A DNA stretch of 64,000 nucleotides from Litoditis marina. Its lineage: Eukaryota; Nematoda; Chromadorea; Rhabditida; Rhabditidae. The stretch is from the NCBI GenBank assembly GCA_964036275.1, contig OZ038436.1, positions 12,985,904 through 13,049,903 on the forward strand, written 5' to 3'. Position 1 is the first letter of the stretch. Each line of letters begins with the position of its first letter. A program made the translations under genes and the position numbers. The notes under the pieces were generated by a model. The model did not search any database and was not told where the DNA came from. It saw only the letters and a program-made list of their open reading frames with translations. Shown here piece by piece: positions 14,144 through 25,800 of the stretch.

Positions 14144-15141
14144 TTATAGGACTTTCCGGACGAGTTCCGGAATTTGTTGTCCGGAATGCCGAAGGAAATC
14201 GTCATCGAACTCGCTGTGATAAATCTTCTCGTAAATCACCCATCCTTGGAGAGAAAAGAGAATATGAATTCTAGCTGCTGCTCAGGTTGAATTGTTCAGT
14301 ATGGAGAGCGATCGAATCTTCGGTGAAGGTGGATCTCGCACTCTCGGTCCACGCCAGATACGCACCAATTTTGAACAAATAGCAAAAAGGACAAACTTTT
14401 TGCTACCTTTGTTATCAATTTAGCTATAGAACAAAGTATATAATCAATAATTTACACATTGACCACAATGTTAGTCGAAAAGAAGTTTCTGGAGGCCATC
14501 TTCAAGGTTGAAGTGCTCAGAGAACTCACGTAGGTAAAATGGGTGGGCTATTATCTCGATGCTGCCCACAAGAGCCGTGTCCTCCAACTTCAGAATCAGA
14601 GACTGTGGAAAGGAATAATTGCTGAAATCATTGAGAAACAATAAAAAAAATTCGCGATTCACTTTCTCTATTCTCTTCTTGATTTTTGACTGGCAGAAAC
14701 ATCGAGAGACTTAATCGAAAATCCGGGAACAATCTTTCCATGATGAAATTAGAAAAGCTCCCATACAGCATGGTCAACTTTTCAACTGACCCGTTTTCGT
14801 TTTTTTCGTTTTCCAAAAGTTACCAAGAACCAAATTCCGATAACCATTGAGAATTCAGCCTATTTGCGTGACCGGTTCTTCCTGTTATGTTTCCAAGCGG
14901 TTACTTACTCAGGAAACCTGAGAGAAGATTCACCAAAAACCGGTTGGGTTACCGGAAGACCAGATTGGGAGAGAGAATTCACCATAAGTCACTGTTATTA
15001 CTGAAGTACACACCTTTTCGTGAACCAACACACATCGTTTCCCTCTGTGAGGGACTGTGTGGATGAGATGTACTCTTCAATAAGATCGACGTCTTTGGAT
15101 GAACAAGATACAATGTGGTAGGAGAGTGGTATCCCGGACAT
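14144..15141 (-). CDS. Tentative small discoidin-like protein (incomplete model)
   Basis: Minus-strand exon candidates: about 15034-15141 (ATG 15139-15141, MSGIPLSYHIVSC...), 14530-14602 (SLILKLEDTALVGSIEIIAHPFYL) and 14144-14244 (WVIYEKIYHSEFDDD..., stop 14144-14146). The last two join cleanly in phase 1 with a perfect GTGAGT donor. The first exon has two possible donors. The one at 15034 keeps frame. The better-looking one at 15014 (AAAAG|GTGTGT) adds VCWFTKR but is out of phase with the next exon, so a small exon may be missing. The order CW, then a hydrophobic strand with I-x-I, then a second strand and VIY resembles small F5/8-type-C-like proteins of the NR2C2AP kind. That is a pattern impression only. 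Confidence 0.38.
14818..14965. repeat. GGTTACC-word repeat fragment
   Basis: Non-coding stretch built from GGTTACC, GGTAACC and ACCGGTT words in both orientations. A similar longer block lies at 49725-49940. No clear target duplication was found. Confidence 0.4.
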
Positions 15142-16054
15142 TTCCGGGTTATGGTACCTAGAAGTTAGGAACACTCAAATACAAGCCAATACAAATATGG
15201 TTGAAAGTAAGTTTGTCCGGCACGAAACTATCAAACGCGAATACTTTGTTTGCTATTTCCAAATCAAGCCTGTACGGGTACGTTACTTTACCCCGATGGG
15301 TTTGTAGTTTTATACCGTTGCTTTTCGGTCGAGTTTTGTAATTATGCCGTGTATCGAGATCAGGCGACAACGATTATTTGACAAACAACAACTCAGCAAA
15401 TACCGTTCTAGACTTTGTGTTCTCGAGTAAAAAGCAGCTGGTTAGTAATATTGTAATTAGTTTGAGTGGAAGACCGGCCGAAATGAAAATGTTGAACAAG
15501 CCGAAAGTTGTTGGAGGAGCAGTACGATTCAGAGGCTCGAAAATGCGTGGTTGCATGGCGACATATATTTGAGTTATTCAAGTTTTTCTCTGTGTTGTTG
15601 AATTTTTAACAAGACAAAATGTGGCGCGATGAAACATGAGAATTTCTCTTGGGCTTGGTATAGTTGACGAGTTTCAATCAGAAAAAAATGGAGTAGAGTG
15701 TTCACGAGCCACTTTGTTCCTTCATAACATCCTCCTTTATGTTCCCTCATTCAATATTTCTTATTTTTTCCGCCTCCCAGCGTATTCTTGTTTTCTCTTC
15801 GTCTTATCTTTTTCTATTTCTCATTTAATTTCGCCTCCTGTCTGTCTCACTCTCTTTCATCTTCATTACTTCATCTGCTCAGACTTTCATTTCACGTGTG
15901 GGCGGTTTTCTCGTTTGCCAATCCGTTCATGAAAATACCCGTTTTCATTTCGGCTGAACACGTTGAACGAGAGTCTGCCTTCTACTTCTTCATTTTCCTA
16001 CTTCTACCCCCTTGGACGGTCGGGTCTCTCCTCTTCGCCTTGGTCTCCGCGGAA
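15142..16054. other. Spacer and likely promoter side of the serine-rich gene
   Basis: The 64-codon open frame at 15378-15572 (+), and its antisense frame, have no recognisable motif. 15720-15890 is pyrimidine-rich (CT-rich). It ends in CATCTGCTCAG at about 15878, a possible acceptor for the leader of the downstream gene. Confidence 0.3.
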
Positions 16055-19000
16055 ATGTCGAGAACCATCATCAGAAGAGATGAGAACAAGTTGGTCATCA
16101 CCAGAAGGGTCGTCGTTCCAAGGTGAATCTCCACTTCTGTTTTACTCCTCGCAGATTCGCGATCACCTACAGTAAGAATCATCATGTGTAATTGCTTCTC
16201 GAAACTTTTCCACGACGAGAACTAGTTTTTGACTTACATCAAAGCCATGCAGTTTGCCTATTTTGTGTAAATACACTAGTGATATTGGTTCATGAGTTGA
16301 AAAAAGTAGAAAAACAGCCTGAAATTCTTATTTATGTAGATCTTCAGCCGACTAGGTACCTATTGTCGAAAATTTTACTTTCGCCCCCCACTGTACAATC
16401 GCACCCCCGTGATAGTTTGGCCCCCCACCCGCACTAGTTTCAACAGAAAATGGTGGGGGGTAAAAGGTAAATGTATGGTAGAGTGGGGGGCTAAAGTTAA
16501 ATGTCGACATTGTACAATCACCCCCCACTAACGTAAATTGGGGGGTGAAAGTAACATGCCTGGCAATCTTTAACAATCGCCCCCCACCCTTGTAACTCTT
16601 AGTTGAAACGGAGCCATGTTACTTTCACCCCCCATGGTGGGGGGTGAAAGTAACACAGGACCTATTTCGGTTGAAACGAAAAAAGTGGGGGGGGGCGAAA
16701 GTAAAATAGTCCCTACCTATTTTGTGGAAATACACTAGTGATATTGGTTCATGAGTTGAAAAAAGTAGAAAAACAGCCTGAAATTCTTATTTATGTAGAT
16801 CTTCAGCCGACTAGGTACCTAATGTCGAATTCATGATCGTTTTTCATTACTGCAACCACTATCTTCCATTCCTGTTCTATATCCGTTTATCTGTATGTTT
16901 TCTGTGTTCTAACATTGATGACTTTCAGTTTCCGTGGCGAGCCCGAAGAGCCCCCGAGCAATACCACCTTCCCCCCTCCGTTGCCAGAACCTCAACCACT
17001 ACCCTCCAACCTAGCTCTCAGGTTTCACTCTACCTCTATAATATTGAGATGCACATAAAAACTAACCGGGAAAACGCCTGAAAATAGGCTCATTTTCTTC
17101 ATTGATCTTATAACGACTAATTGGTGATCTTTTTCGATCTGTCAAGTGAACCTTTCGACTAGATATAAAGGTAGGACGGAGGTAATAACACATTAGAAAT
17201 TTTACCCATTTTCTTTGTTTCAGCTCTGCCCCACTGTCTCTCGCAAATGAGAGTGGAAGAAAAAAGAGAGAAAAGAGAAATGTTTCTTTTTCTTCCGATT
17301 CGGCGTGTAGTAGTAGAAAGAAGACAACCAAAGAGGAAAAGAAATGCGCCCCGCAGCTCCGCAAAACAACACCACGCGCTGAGGCCAAGTGAGGGATATG
17401 AAACTTCCTAGACGGAAAAGTCTGTTCTCTGGAAGACTTTTCACATGATTCTCTCCCGTATTCTTGTTTACGAGTTTTTCTGTTTCCAACGAAGTTTGAG
17501 CAACTGAGCGACTTGGAAACGCGGGAACTTGTTAACTTATCGGACGTTAGCCTTGATTAGATATGTTCTATACAAAGGTTATGACAGAATAATGAACACT
17601 TCCTACACAACCAACACCAAGAATGAACAATAAATTGCTGGTTTCCAGAGCATTGCATTCTCTTGCTATAATAGACATCTTCAGGGCTTCCACTCCGGTT
17701 TTCCGACGATCGTTGACTGAAGAAAAACGCAAGAGACCTGAAAACCAGAAAAGTTGCGGCAATTCATCACGCAAAGGTATCACATGTGTTTCGAAATCGG
17801 CGTTTAGAATAAGATCAAAGTTAATTTTAATCAGATTTCATGGACCATTGCAAACTGGGTGTACCCTGTCGCATGTGATCATACACGACACCGAATAACT
17901 GATATCATCATTGGTAGTCATGGGGCTAGATAACTTTTGTGTTTTTGTCAAAAACACGCCGTCACTAAACACTAGGGTTGTTAAAGCCAAACTCGAATTT
18001 CGAAAAAACTCGAAATAACTCGAAATTTCGAGTTTCGAGTTCGACTCGAAATTCGAAAAACTCGAAATCTCCAAAACTCGAGTAAAAAACGTCGAAATTT
18101 TTGAAACTCGAAAAGTTCGAGTTTTCGAGTTTCGAGTTTGGCCTCGTCCCAAGTCCGAAATAATGGACGAATGAGCGTTTCAGAGCACTTTTTTTGCTAT
18201 TTCCAACATGAAATGCTTCTTTTTCGACGATTCTCGCATAATCATGTGAAATAAATCAGAATTTCTCAAAAAATTCTTATTTGTTTAGCTCGATAAAATC
18301 CTAAAACTTAACGATCAAACTCGAAACTCGAAAATCGAGTTTTTCGAGTTCAACTCGAAACTCGAAAACTCGTTTTTTTTGAAACGCTGAAAACTCGAAC
18401 TCGAAAAACTCGAAATTCCCAAAACTCGAATAACTCGAAACTCGAAAAACTCGTTTTTTCCCAAAACTTTAAAAACTCGAAACTCGAAAACTCGAAATTT
18501 CAAACTCGATTAACAACCCTACTAAACACCTTGAGCCTGATCATGTCGTGATAACTAAGCTCTATTTTTTTTCAGCGCGAATAGTACGAAGATAGTGGTT
18601 AGCTGCACCGTTAGATTCGCCAAATGTTTGGACTCGGTTTCGAGTTACTGTGGGACAAACACTTTATGAATTTGCCAAAACTTCGTAGTTTACATCTTAC
18701 ATTCTTGACATTCATGTTGCAAATTTTACTTTCACACCACATTACACCACTTTAATATTACACTGATAAATGGTTATACACCACAAACTTTTAGCCTCCT
18801 CTCTATCGAACGACTCTGACGTACTTGATCCGTACTGTGAGCAGCTTCTGGCGGCTGCCGACGAGTTCAATAAAAAGTTGCTGTCCGATCTGAACATGCA
18901 ACCGAGATCGAAGAAATACGACTCTTCTTACACGGATGTGTACGTTTAGGCACATGTTTCCTTACAATTAACAAGTTGACGCTCAATCAGTAGTACAGAG

Positions 19001-21856
19001 TAGAGATTTGGAGACGTGTCAATAAGTTTTGGAATTGTTTTGACTGTTTGGAGAGAAGAATTTACACTTCTCTTCTATGTGTAGTTTTTCATAATTTCAC
19101 AGCTCCGAATCGAACAAAGCATTACGTTCATTTTCACAATATCTTTTCTCTGCCAATGAGTTCTTTTATGTGAATTTATGTCAAATTCCTATCCCAGTTG
19201 ATAGTTCGAATTCAGGAGTTGCATCGACACTGATTTCTTCCGCGATTCCTCCCCGGATGACCAGGACACCGAGGGATATACAGACGAGGTATTATACAAA
19301 ATTTCACTAGGTGATTTTCGAGGGTTGGGAAGCCGTCGTTTACTGTTAGTCAATTGCACAGTCACGTGAAACATGTTCAACACAGGAGAATTCAGAAACG
19401 TGAAATGCCAACGTTCACGAGTCCTCATTAGAATGTTTACTTTACGTGACTATTCAATTTACTCCTAGTATACAAAACTTCACTAGCTGACGTTTGTCTT
19501 GGAGAAACTACAAAGAGTAGTATACAACTTTCATTCTACCTCTAAGCTATTTTCCAAAATTTACTCCCAAAACATGGGGCAGTATGAAGCAAACGATATC
19601 ATGCATAATTTCTTGTTTTTCAGGAGCCTTCGTACATTGAATCGTACCAGAAGCCCACTACACCTAAAGAAGAGCATAAGGTTGGTTACACTTCACTTTT
19701 CATTTTTCATTTCAATGAAAAATCCATTCAGAAAGTCCATCTTTCAAAGTCGACAGTTCCGCATTGAATTTTGACCGTTTTTATAAACAGTAGAATATAC
19801 AAGCTAATACATCGCTGTTCCCGGAAACTTCAAACTAAATTCAACATAATATTTCAATATTCAAAATCAATAGTTCAAACTAATATTTAAAAGGTTGTTG
19901 TGCAATGTATCCGGCTTTTTCTCAATTCTTCCAAATAACTTTCGATATTATAGGAGCAGAATTGTCCGTTGGATCATTGCATGGCGTTGACACCCTACCC
20001 GAGAAAGTCCAACAAACCCAGAGACACGGCTGGTACACGCGAACTTCTGATGCAAATGAAGAAATCTGGAGTCAGTTTGATATTCGGAAAACAACCCCCT
20101 AATATAGGTTTCCTCTAAAATTCACCTAAATACCAATCTTAGCATAGTTTAAATTGTCTTCCCACACTTCTTCACGGGTAACATGAAAATACGCGAAACA
20201 ACTCTAGGAAGTTTCAGAAGACGGACTAAAAAGCGGAGGATTTTGAATGAACAAACATCGGTGTTGTACATGCACCTCTATTTCATAGTGTGGTCATTTC
20301 TTGAGTGTCACCTTAATGTTCGGTACTGTTCCAGAAATTCCTTCCTCAACCCGCCTGCGAGATAAAAGAAAAGTCCGACAAAAGCTATCGCAAAGGAAAC
20401 ACGTAAGTTGTTTTCTGTGATACACTCCTAGCAATTCTCTTCTTTTTCATGATTTTCTTTGCTTGTATAATATTTTTTTTGGGATAGCTGGGTCAAAGCA
20501 TGCAAAACTCTCCCTGGAAACCCAGGTTCAGCTGATGCGCTTTCAATGCCATTTTTGAGTTCATATGAGGTTTTATCTTACATATTCAGCAGTGGATTAG
20601 TATGTTTCCTAGTTCGTCAGTGAATAAATGACAGAAACGAATAATAACGATTTAAATCTGAGAAACAAGTAAAATATCCTTCTTTTTCAGTGAGACCGCC
20701 AGTAACACTAGCCCGATAGCTAATTCACCTGAGCACAAGAATTCAAGGTACGGTATCGTCCTCCTCTAGACAAAGTTGGTCAAAAACGTACCGTTTCTTC
20801 CAGAAAGAGGGCGGTACCGTTGCTTTTGAAAAAACTAGATTTGAAAATTTGTTAGATGTTCGCGGTACTGCCCTTTTGGGTACTCTTAGTATACGATAGT
20901 CTAACCCTCATTTTAGTTAATTTGGGTATAGTCATAATTTTATCAGAGATTTATAAAATAGTCATGAATATTCCATAGTTGTACACATAGAGTTCTGCAA
21001 CTGAGTTCGTCCTATTTCACAAATTTAGTTTTTCATGCTATCTGACCAAAGCAGGCAACGACGTCATTTTGTTTCGTTCTGCTGCGTTTGTAGTTTGCTC
21101 ATCTGCACTTGAGACCTAGTATGAACTTTATGATGAGGCTAAAGGTCAAACGACTAAGCAACGTTAAGGCACTTCCTACACCTCCACCTCGCACTTTCGC
21201 AAGCGAGCCAATACGTGTATGTTGCCCTATCCAACAGTGTTTGTTGTTCGATCACGTTGCTTTTTTGTCAAAATCTGGGAACTATGACGTGTATCGAGTT
21301 CAAACTACAATTTAGCTGTGTTCATTCTCTCATATAATTTTCACAGTGATGGGCGAAAGGAAAGACGTGTCTCCACCTCTTCCAACGATTCCAACTGTTC
21401 GAGCAAACCCGATTGGACCACCAAAGAAATGTGCGATTCCGTTGGGCGTCTGACCGTCTTTGAACAATTTCTCAGGGACCCTCCGCAGCAGGTATTTGTT
21501 TGTCAACAACCTATATCCTCAAAAAAACCGCCGTGAACATTGTGCAACCTCTGTTGAATTGTGCGACTTTTGTTTCGGGTAGGTTTACAAACATTTCTTC
21601 TTGTACAATACCGAGAAAGCGTGTCAATGGAATTCTGAATCGGTTTTGCTCGAAACACAACTGAAGATATGGAAAAGATGTGGGTATTCGAAACAAAATT
21701 TGAAGAAAAACTATTCATTCTCATTGTATTTGAATGTTTCAGAGATCGAACAGATCGAAGAGAACGTATTCTTCTGGTTCGGATGCGCCGACCCAATACA
21801 ATATGACGGCCGATGAGAATGGAGAGAGTGAAGAGGAGGAGAGAGACGATGAATAG
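16055..21856 (+). CDS. Serine-rich, largely disordered orphan protein (409 aa, 12 exons)
   Basis: Exons: 16055-16122, 16929-17021, 17224-17388, 17649-17776, 18795-18939, 19216-19288, 19624-19680, 19954-20070, 20335-20402, 20691-20747, 21347-21491 and 21743-21856 (stop TAG). All eleven junctions agree in phase, and most have canonical GTxxxx...TTCAG sites. The N-terminus is basic (MSRTIIRRDENKLVITRR), followed by a proline patch (FPPPLPEPQPLP) and a KKREKRN stretch that could be a nuclear localisation signal. Next come acidic/serine segments such as SCIDTDFFRDSSPDDQDTEG and a short helical-looking stretch, CEQLLAAADEFNKKLLSDL. The C-terminus is acidic (SEEEERDDE). No known domain was recognised. 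Long introns carry the 16.4-kb G-run element, the 18.0-kb TCGAAA element and a 19.3-kb MITE. The predicted disorder suggests a regulatory or scaffold protein, which is inference only. The exact start is less certain than the exons. Confidence 0.75.
16257..16829. repeat. 114-bp direct duplication flanking a mobile element
   Basis: The segments 16257-16370 and 16716-16829 are near-identical (CCTATTTTGTG... to ...GTACCTA(T/A)TGTCGAA, about three differences) and lie on either side of the G-run element at 16366-16713. Host intron sequence has therefore been duplicated with the element between the copies. Confidence 0.85.
16366..16713. mobile_element. G-run MITE-like element, copy 2
   Basis: Runs of G or C of six or more with GAAAGTAA- or TTACTTTC-type spacers on both strands. 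The right end is AAAATAGTCCC and the left end is less well preserved. The 8-mer TACCTATT flanks it on both sides (16357-16364 and 16714-16721). It lies in intron 1 of the serine-rich gene. It has the same architecture as the copies at 8590 and 29429. Confidence 0.75.
17973..18521. mobile_element. TCGAAA-word hAT-like MITE, copy 1 (549 bp, 8-bp target duplication)
   Basis: The element starts TAGGGTTGTTAA and ends TTAACAACCCTA, perfect 12-bp terminal inverted repeats. It is flanked by the exact 8-mer CTAAACAC (17965-17972 and 18522-18529). The interior arms consist almost entirely of ACTCGAAA/TTTCGAGT words in both orientations around an AT-rich centre. TIR sequence and 8-bp duplication are typical of hAT transposons. 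There is no transposase coding. It sits in intron 4 of the serine-rich gene. Confidence 0.88.
19289..19496. mobile_element. AGTCACGTAAA-terminus MITE, copy 2, between direct repeats
   Basis: The MITE core (about 19316-19472) matches copies at 10.1 and 36.5 kb and begins TTTCGAGGGTTGGGAAG like the 36.5-kb copy. It is bracketed by a direct repeat of about 22 bp, TATACAAAA(T/C)TTCACTAG, at about 19293 and 19469. That is longer than an ordinary target duplication. Confidence 0.65.
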
Positions 21857-21931
21857 AGAGAAAGAAGATGGAGAGAAGATTGCGAGAGAATGCTAGACAG
21901 ATATTCTCTTAGTTCCTAGTGTTTTGGTACC

Positions 21932-21937
21932 AATAAA
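21932..21937 (+). terminator. AATAAA polyadenylation signal of the serine-rich gene
   Basis: AATAAA lies 76 bp after the TAG stop at 21854-21856. Confidence 0.55.
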
Positions 21938-22851
21938 CACTGTTGTTTGTTTCGCTTTGAGGTGTACGTTTGCCTATATGTCGAAGTACGAAGTCAAACA
22001 ACCCGGACCAGTTTCACCAACGGTAGAAGTTCTATTACGTGCATTGTTTTGTTGTATTTTTTGTTTGTGGCAGTGTGGACTCCCACGGCTGTTTCATTCA
22101 TTTTTCATTTAAATTACAGCCATAAGAATAAGACAATAAGAATACGAAAATTATCAAACACTGATCATCGGGGAGAAATTAAACTTTCTAGTTTTATCAT
22201 CGTTTATAATTACTATCAACACTATCAATGAAAGTGGTGCGAATTTCGCAATGACTCTAAAAACAAATATGATCAGATTATGATCGAAACCATTAATTCG
22301 GAAAAGTTCAATGTTCAAAGTTCAGTTCAAAGTTCAACAAATCTAATCTGACCTGATCTGATGTTCGGATGAACACGGAAAAACAGTATGTGAAATGTGG
22401 AAAGCACAATGGCAACGAACACAAAAACTTTGCTAAAAGCAGAATTATCTTACCACCTTGACTATAGGGGGTGCCGAACTATAAAATAAATTGTTGTCTC
22501 TCGCCGGAATCGAACCTGCGAGCAGACGATTCGTAGCTGGGTGCAACCCATTGCGCTACGAGAGTTCGTGTTAGAGCAGCTTTTGAATCGAAAGCTTGTG
22601 TTCGTACACAGCGAAAATTTAGATAAACAGTACCGTTCCGCCTTTCCGTTGGCGACGACTATAGCGTAGTAGCCAGACAGAAAATATAAAAACTTCCCAA
22701 ACTACGTTGATGAAAAACAGAATTCGAGAATTGATTTATCGACAGATTTCAATACTGCATAATGGAATACAACTCGGTAATTATACGTATGAAGTGTAAA
22801 CATGACACGGTTTGAAGTGCTCATCAAGAAAATGTTTATACAATCCGACGA
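21938..22851. other. Convergent intergenic region between the serine-rich gene and the SH2 kinase
   Basis: Apart from the tRNA-like segment at 22498-22564, nothing gene-like is visible. A short cluster of GTTCAAAGTTCA words lies at about 22314-22340. Both flanking genes end here, so it should contain both 3' UTRs. Confidence 0.4.
22498..22564 (-). repeat. tRNA-derived segment (pseudo-tRNA or SINE head)
   Basis: Read on the minus strand it starts CTCTCGTAGCGCAATGGG (box A-like) and contains GGTTCGATTCC (box B), ending GGCGAGAG, which pairs with the 5' CTCTC. The anticodon arm does not fold as a regular 5-bp stem with a 7-nt loop, and the T stem is imperfect. It is therefore a tRNA-derived repeat or pseudogene and not a working tRNA. 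Confidence 0.6.
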
Positions 22852-25800
22852 TTACTGGTCTTTCTTCACCGAGTTCTTTCCCTCGACAACAGAACTTTCC
22901 AAGAACTTCACTACCTGAAAACAACTTTTATTCAAATAGTATGTTGTTTATCAACATTTTACACTTTAATACGGATGATCAGAAAATACACTAGGAACAA
23001 ATCAAGTGTTCGACGGATAATGAGTAAAATTATCGACCTAATTAGTGGTCAGAAGTGGGCGAGGTAGATTATGACTAAAAAATAATTTGCTCTTATCTCA
23101 ACTCTCTAACATCACAAACCGAACAAGCCTTAGACCCCCCCGTACCTTAGAATTTACAAAAGTAAAAGAACTTTGAGATTTTACAGTTGTTTCCAGTTAA
23201 ACGCAGCGAATAACCTATTACGATCTTATCAACATGACAAAAACCTCATATAACCTCATCTAGCACTGAATCACGACAGAACGAATAGAAGTATCTTAAA
23301 AGATAGTACCTCGGCCATGGTAGGTCTCTTGACGGGATCTTTGGCGTACAGTTGAGTCTTCACGTAGTTCTTGAGATCTTCGGGGCAGTCTGCGTGGATC
23401 TGCAGGGTCTTTCCCTCCGCCATCTGAGATTGTCACATTTTTAGAGAGTTATTTCACTTTTCCGTAGTTTTCGAGTCTTGAAAATAGGATTAGTTATTTT
23501 TTCCACTCGTTGAGACTATTTTAGGTATTCTAGTAGAGTTGTAATTAATGTAAAAACGTACGATACAGGCACTACTGGCTACTTTGTAACTACGCTGAAT
23601 GGAAACCGAGAAGTTTACTCTGAAACTCTTTCACGAGAAAATCACGAATCAAAAAGAAAATCGAAAAAGAGAAAGAGAAGTTCATGAGAGAGAAATGTAA
23701 GATAACTTTCACCTTCATAAATCTGTACAATATCAATTAAAATTAGAGTGACAGGTTAAAACTAAATACAAACGTATTGAGTCATGATAGAGCGAATAAT
23801 TACCATTTTCTTTGTCTCCGTGTTGGTGAGTCCGTCCCACGGCTCGACACCATCCTCAAACACTTCAAAGATGATGACACCATAACTGAAACAGAACAAA
23901 GGTCAAATTAATAGCTCAAATAAAACCGCAAAGTAATATTGTGAAGATCTTCTAACTACGTAGTTAACCCTTTGAGCATCCAGCATAACACCACGGAAGT
24001 TTCTGAAACTGTTACGATCAATTTCGAAAAAATTGCGAGTTCCAATGAAAACGTATAATCGTTTCATAAAAATAATAGTTTTTTTTGCAGTTTTGTAAGA
24101 AATTTTTTTAGTATTCACCTCCTACAACAGCACAATCCCAGTACGTATGCTAGAAGATCCCGGCATTTTTATCGCATTCTGCGTCTCCTCAAACATGCGC
24201 TATTTCTCTGCTCTTGCATCCCGCCGGGATGTAAGAGACGCGAAATAGGGAGGCAGAGCGAGAGACGCAGGATGGGATGAAGGTTCCGGAACCTTCTAGC
24301 AAATGTACTCCAATGAAATGAGCTCTCCCACCTGTAAGTGTCCGATTTGTCCGTGAATACGAAAGACAGCAATGTCTCGGGAGCCAGCCACTTGACCGGA
24401 AGTTTCATCGCAGCTCTCATCTTGTACACCAGACCGGCACGCGAAAGACCGAAGTCACTGATTTTCACCTGAAATTACGAGATTTCACTCGATGGTCACC
24501 TTTATCATTGCATACCTGTTCGTAACGTATGATGTCACAACAACAATAGGTTTGAGTAAGAGAGATGAAGTATTGTTGGCTTGGACGAAGAGCGTGGCAC
24601 CTCACATTTGTTCTTTCTGCTGTGTCGTTTCCAATTTTCATTCTTGGTGTGTATGCATAATTTTGCTGTGATTTCAGCTCAAACTACACATACCATTTGG
24701 TCACGTACAACAGTCGAACGACCTCTCTTCCACGAGCGGAAGACACAAACCTTGTTTCTTATAAGCTACGCGAAAGAGAACAAACTCAGGTGAAAAGTTC
24801 AGACTCAGGTGAGACTATTAGGCCCTAAAAGGGAGATTTCGGCTACAAAAACCCGGCCCGTACAAATATGGTGAAATACCGTTTTGTCGTCGGTGTAGAG
24901 ACAGTTTCTAGCGGCCATGTCCCTGTGAATCATTCCTTCCTTGTGGAGATACTCCAACCCCAGGGCCGCGTCGTGGCACATCTTCACCTTCTCCTTCACG
25001 CTGACGGCACCCACGTGGCCACGCAGATACGAACTCAGAGCACCGCCTGAAAAGTACTCAACTTCGAAGTTTGCTGGGTAGAGGTAAAACGAACCATTTC
25101 CTTGCTCTCAACTATTCCTTCACACTGTAACTATATTAATACAGAGCTTTCACTAATAATTTCACGATTAATATTTATCACCTGGGTCAAACTGAATTAA
25201 TTCAAAAGAAATACAAAGTCAATAAATACATCCTCAATATTTATAAAAATTCCCATTTAGCGGTGAAGAGAAAACAGTAACAAGACTACTACTTTCCGAA
25301 TTCATGAGACGTTTGGTCTCTCAACGAACGTTTCTCAACACGTAATGATGAACCAAACTTTTTGCTCAAAAGTCGATAGTTCTTGAAAGTTATTTTTTCG
25401 TTGAGTCGTGTCGAAATGATACTCACCATTCACGAGTTCTAGAAGGATGTACAATGGCTGTTCCGACACCGCCACTCCATAGAGAGAGACTATGTTCTTG
25501 TGGTGCAGGTTGCGCATCAGTCTCGCCTCTTTCATCATTTCCTTGATCTTCTCCTTGCTCATTTCGCCAGTTCCCTTGGCCTGAAAAATTGTGAGATAGA
25601 ATTGTTTATTTCGATAAATATTTATCATTAAAATATTTAGTACGAAAAGAACATTATAAAAATGTTGAACTTTATAAATATTTATAAATTTTTAATTTCA
25701 TTAAAAGCCGAGGTAAATTTGTATTGCCTACTCCGTACTACATATAGTCTGTTTCACCAATCGATGTACTCCTACAGTAATCCGTCAATTATTCAAGGGG

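Noticed and set aside
15374..15572. Overlapping ORFs of about 60 codons on both strands
   Set aside because: Neither has a motif or neighbouring exons.
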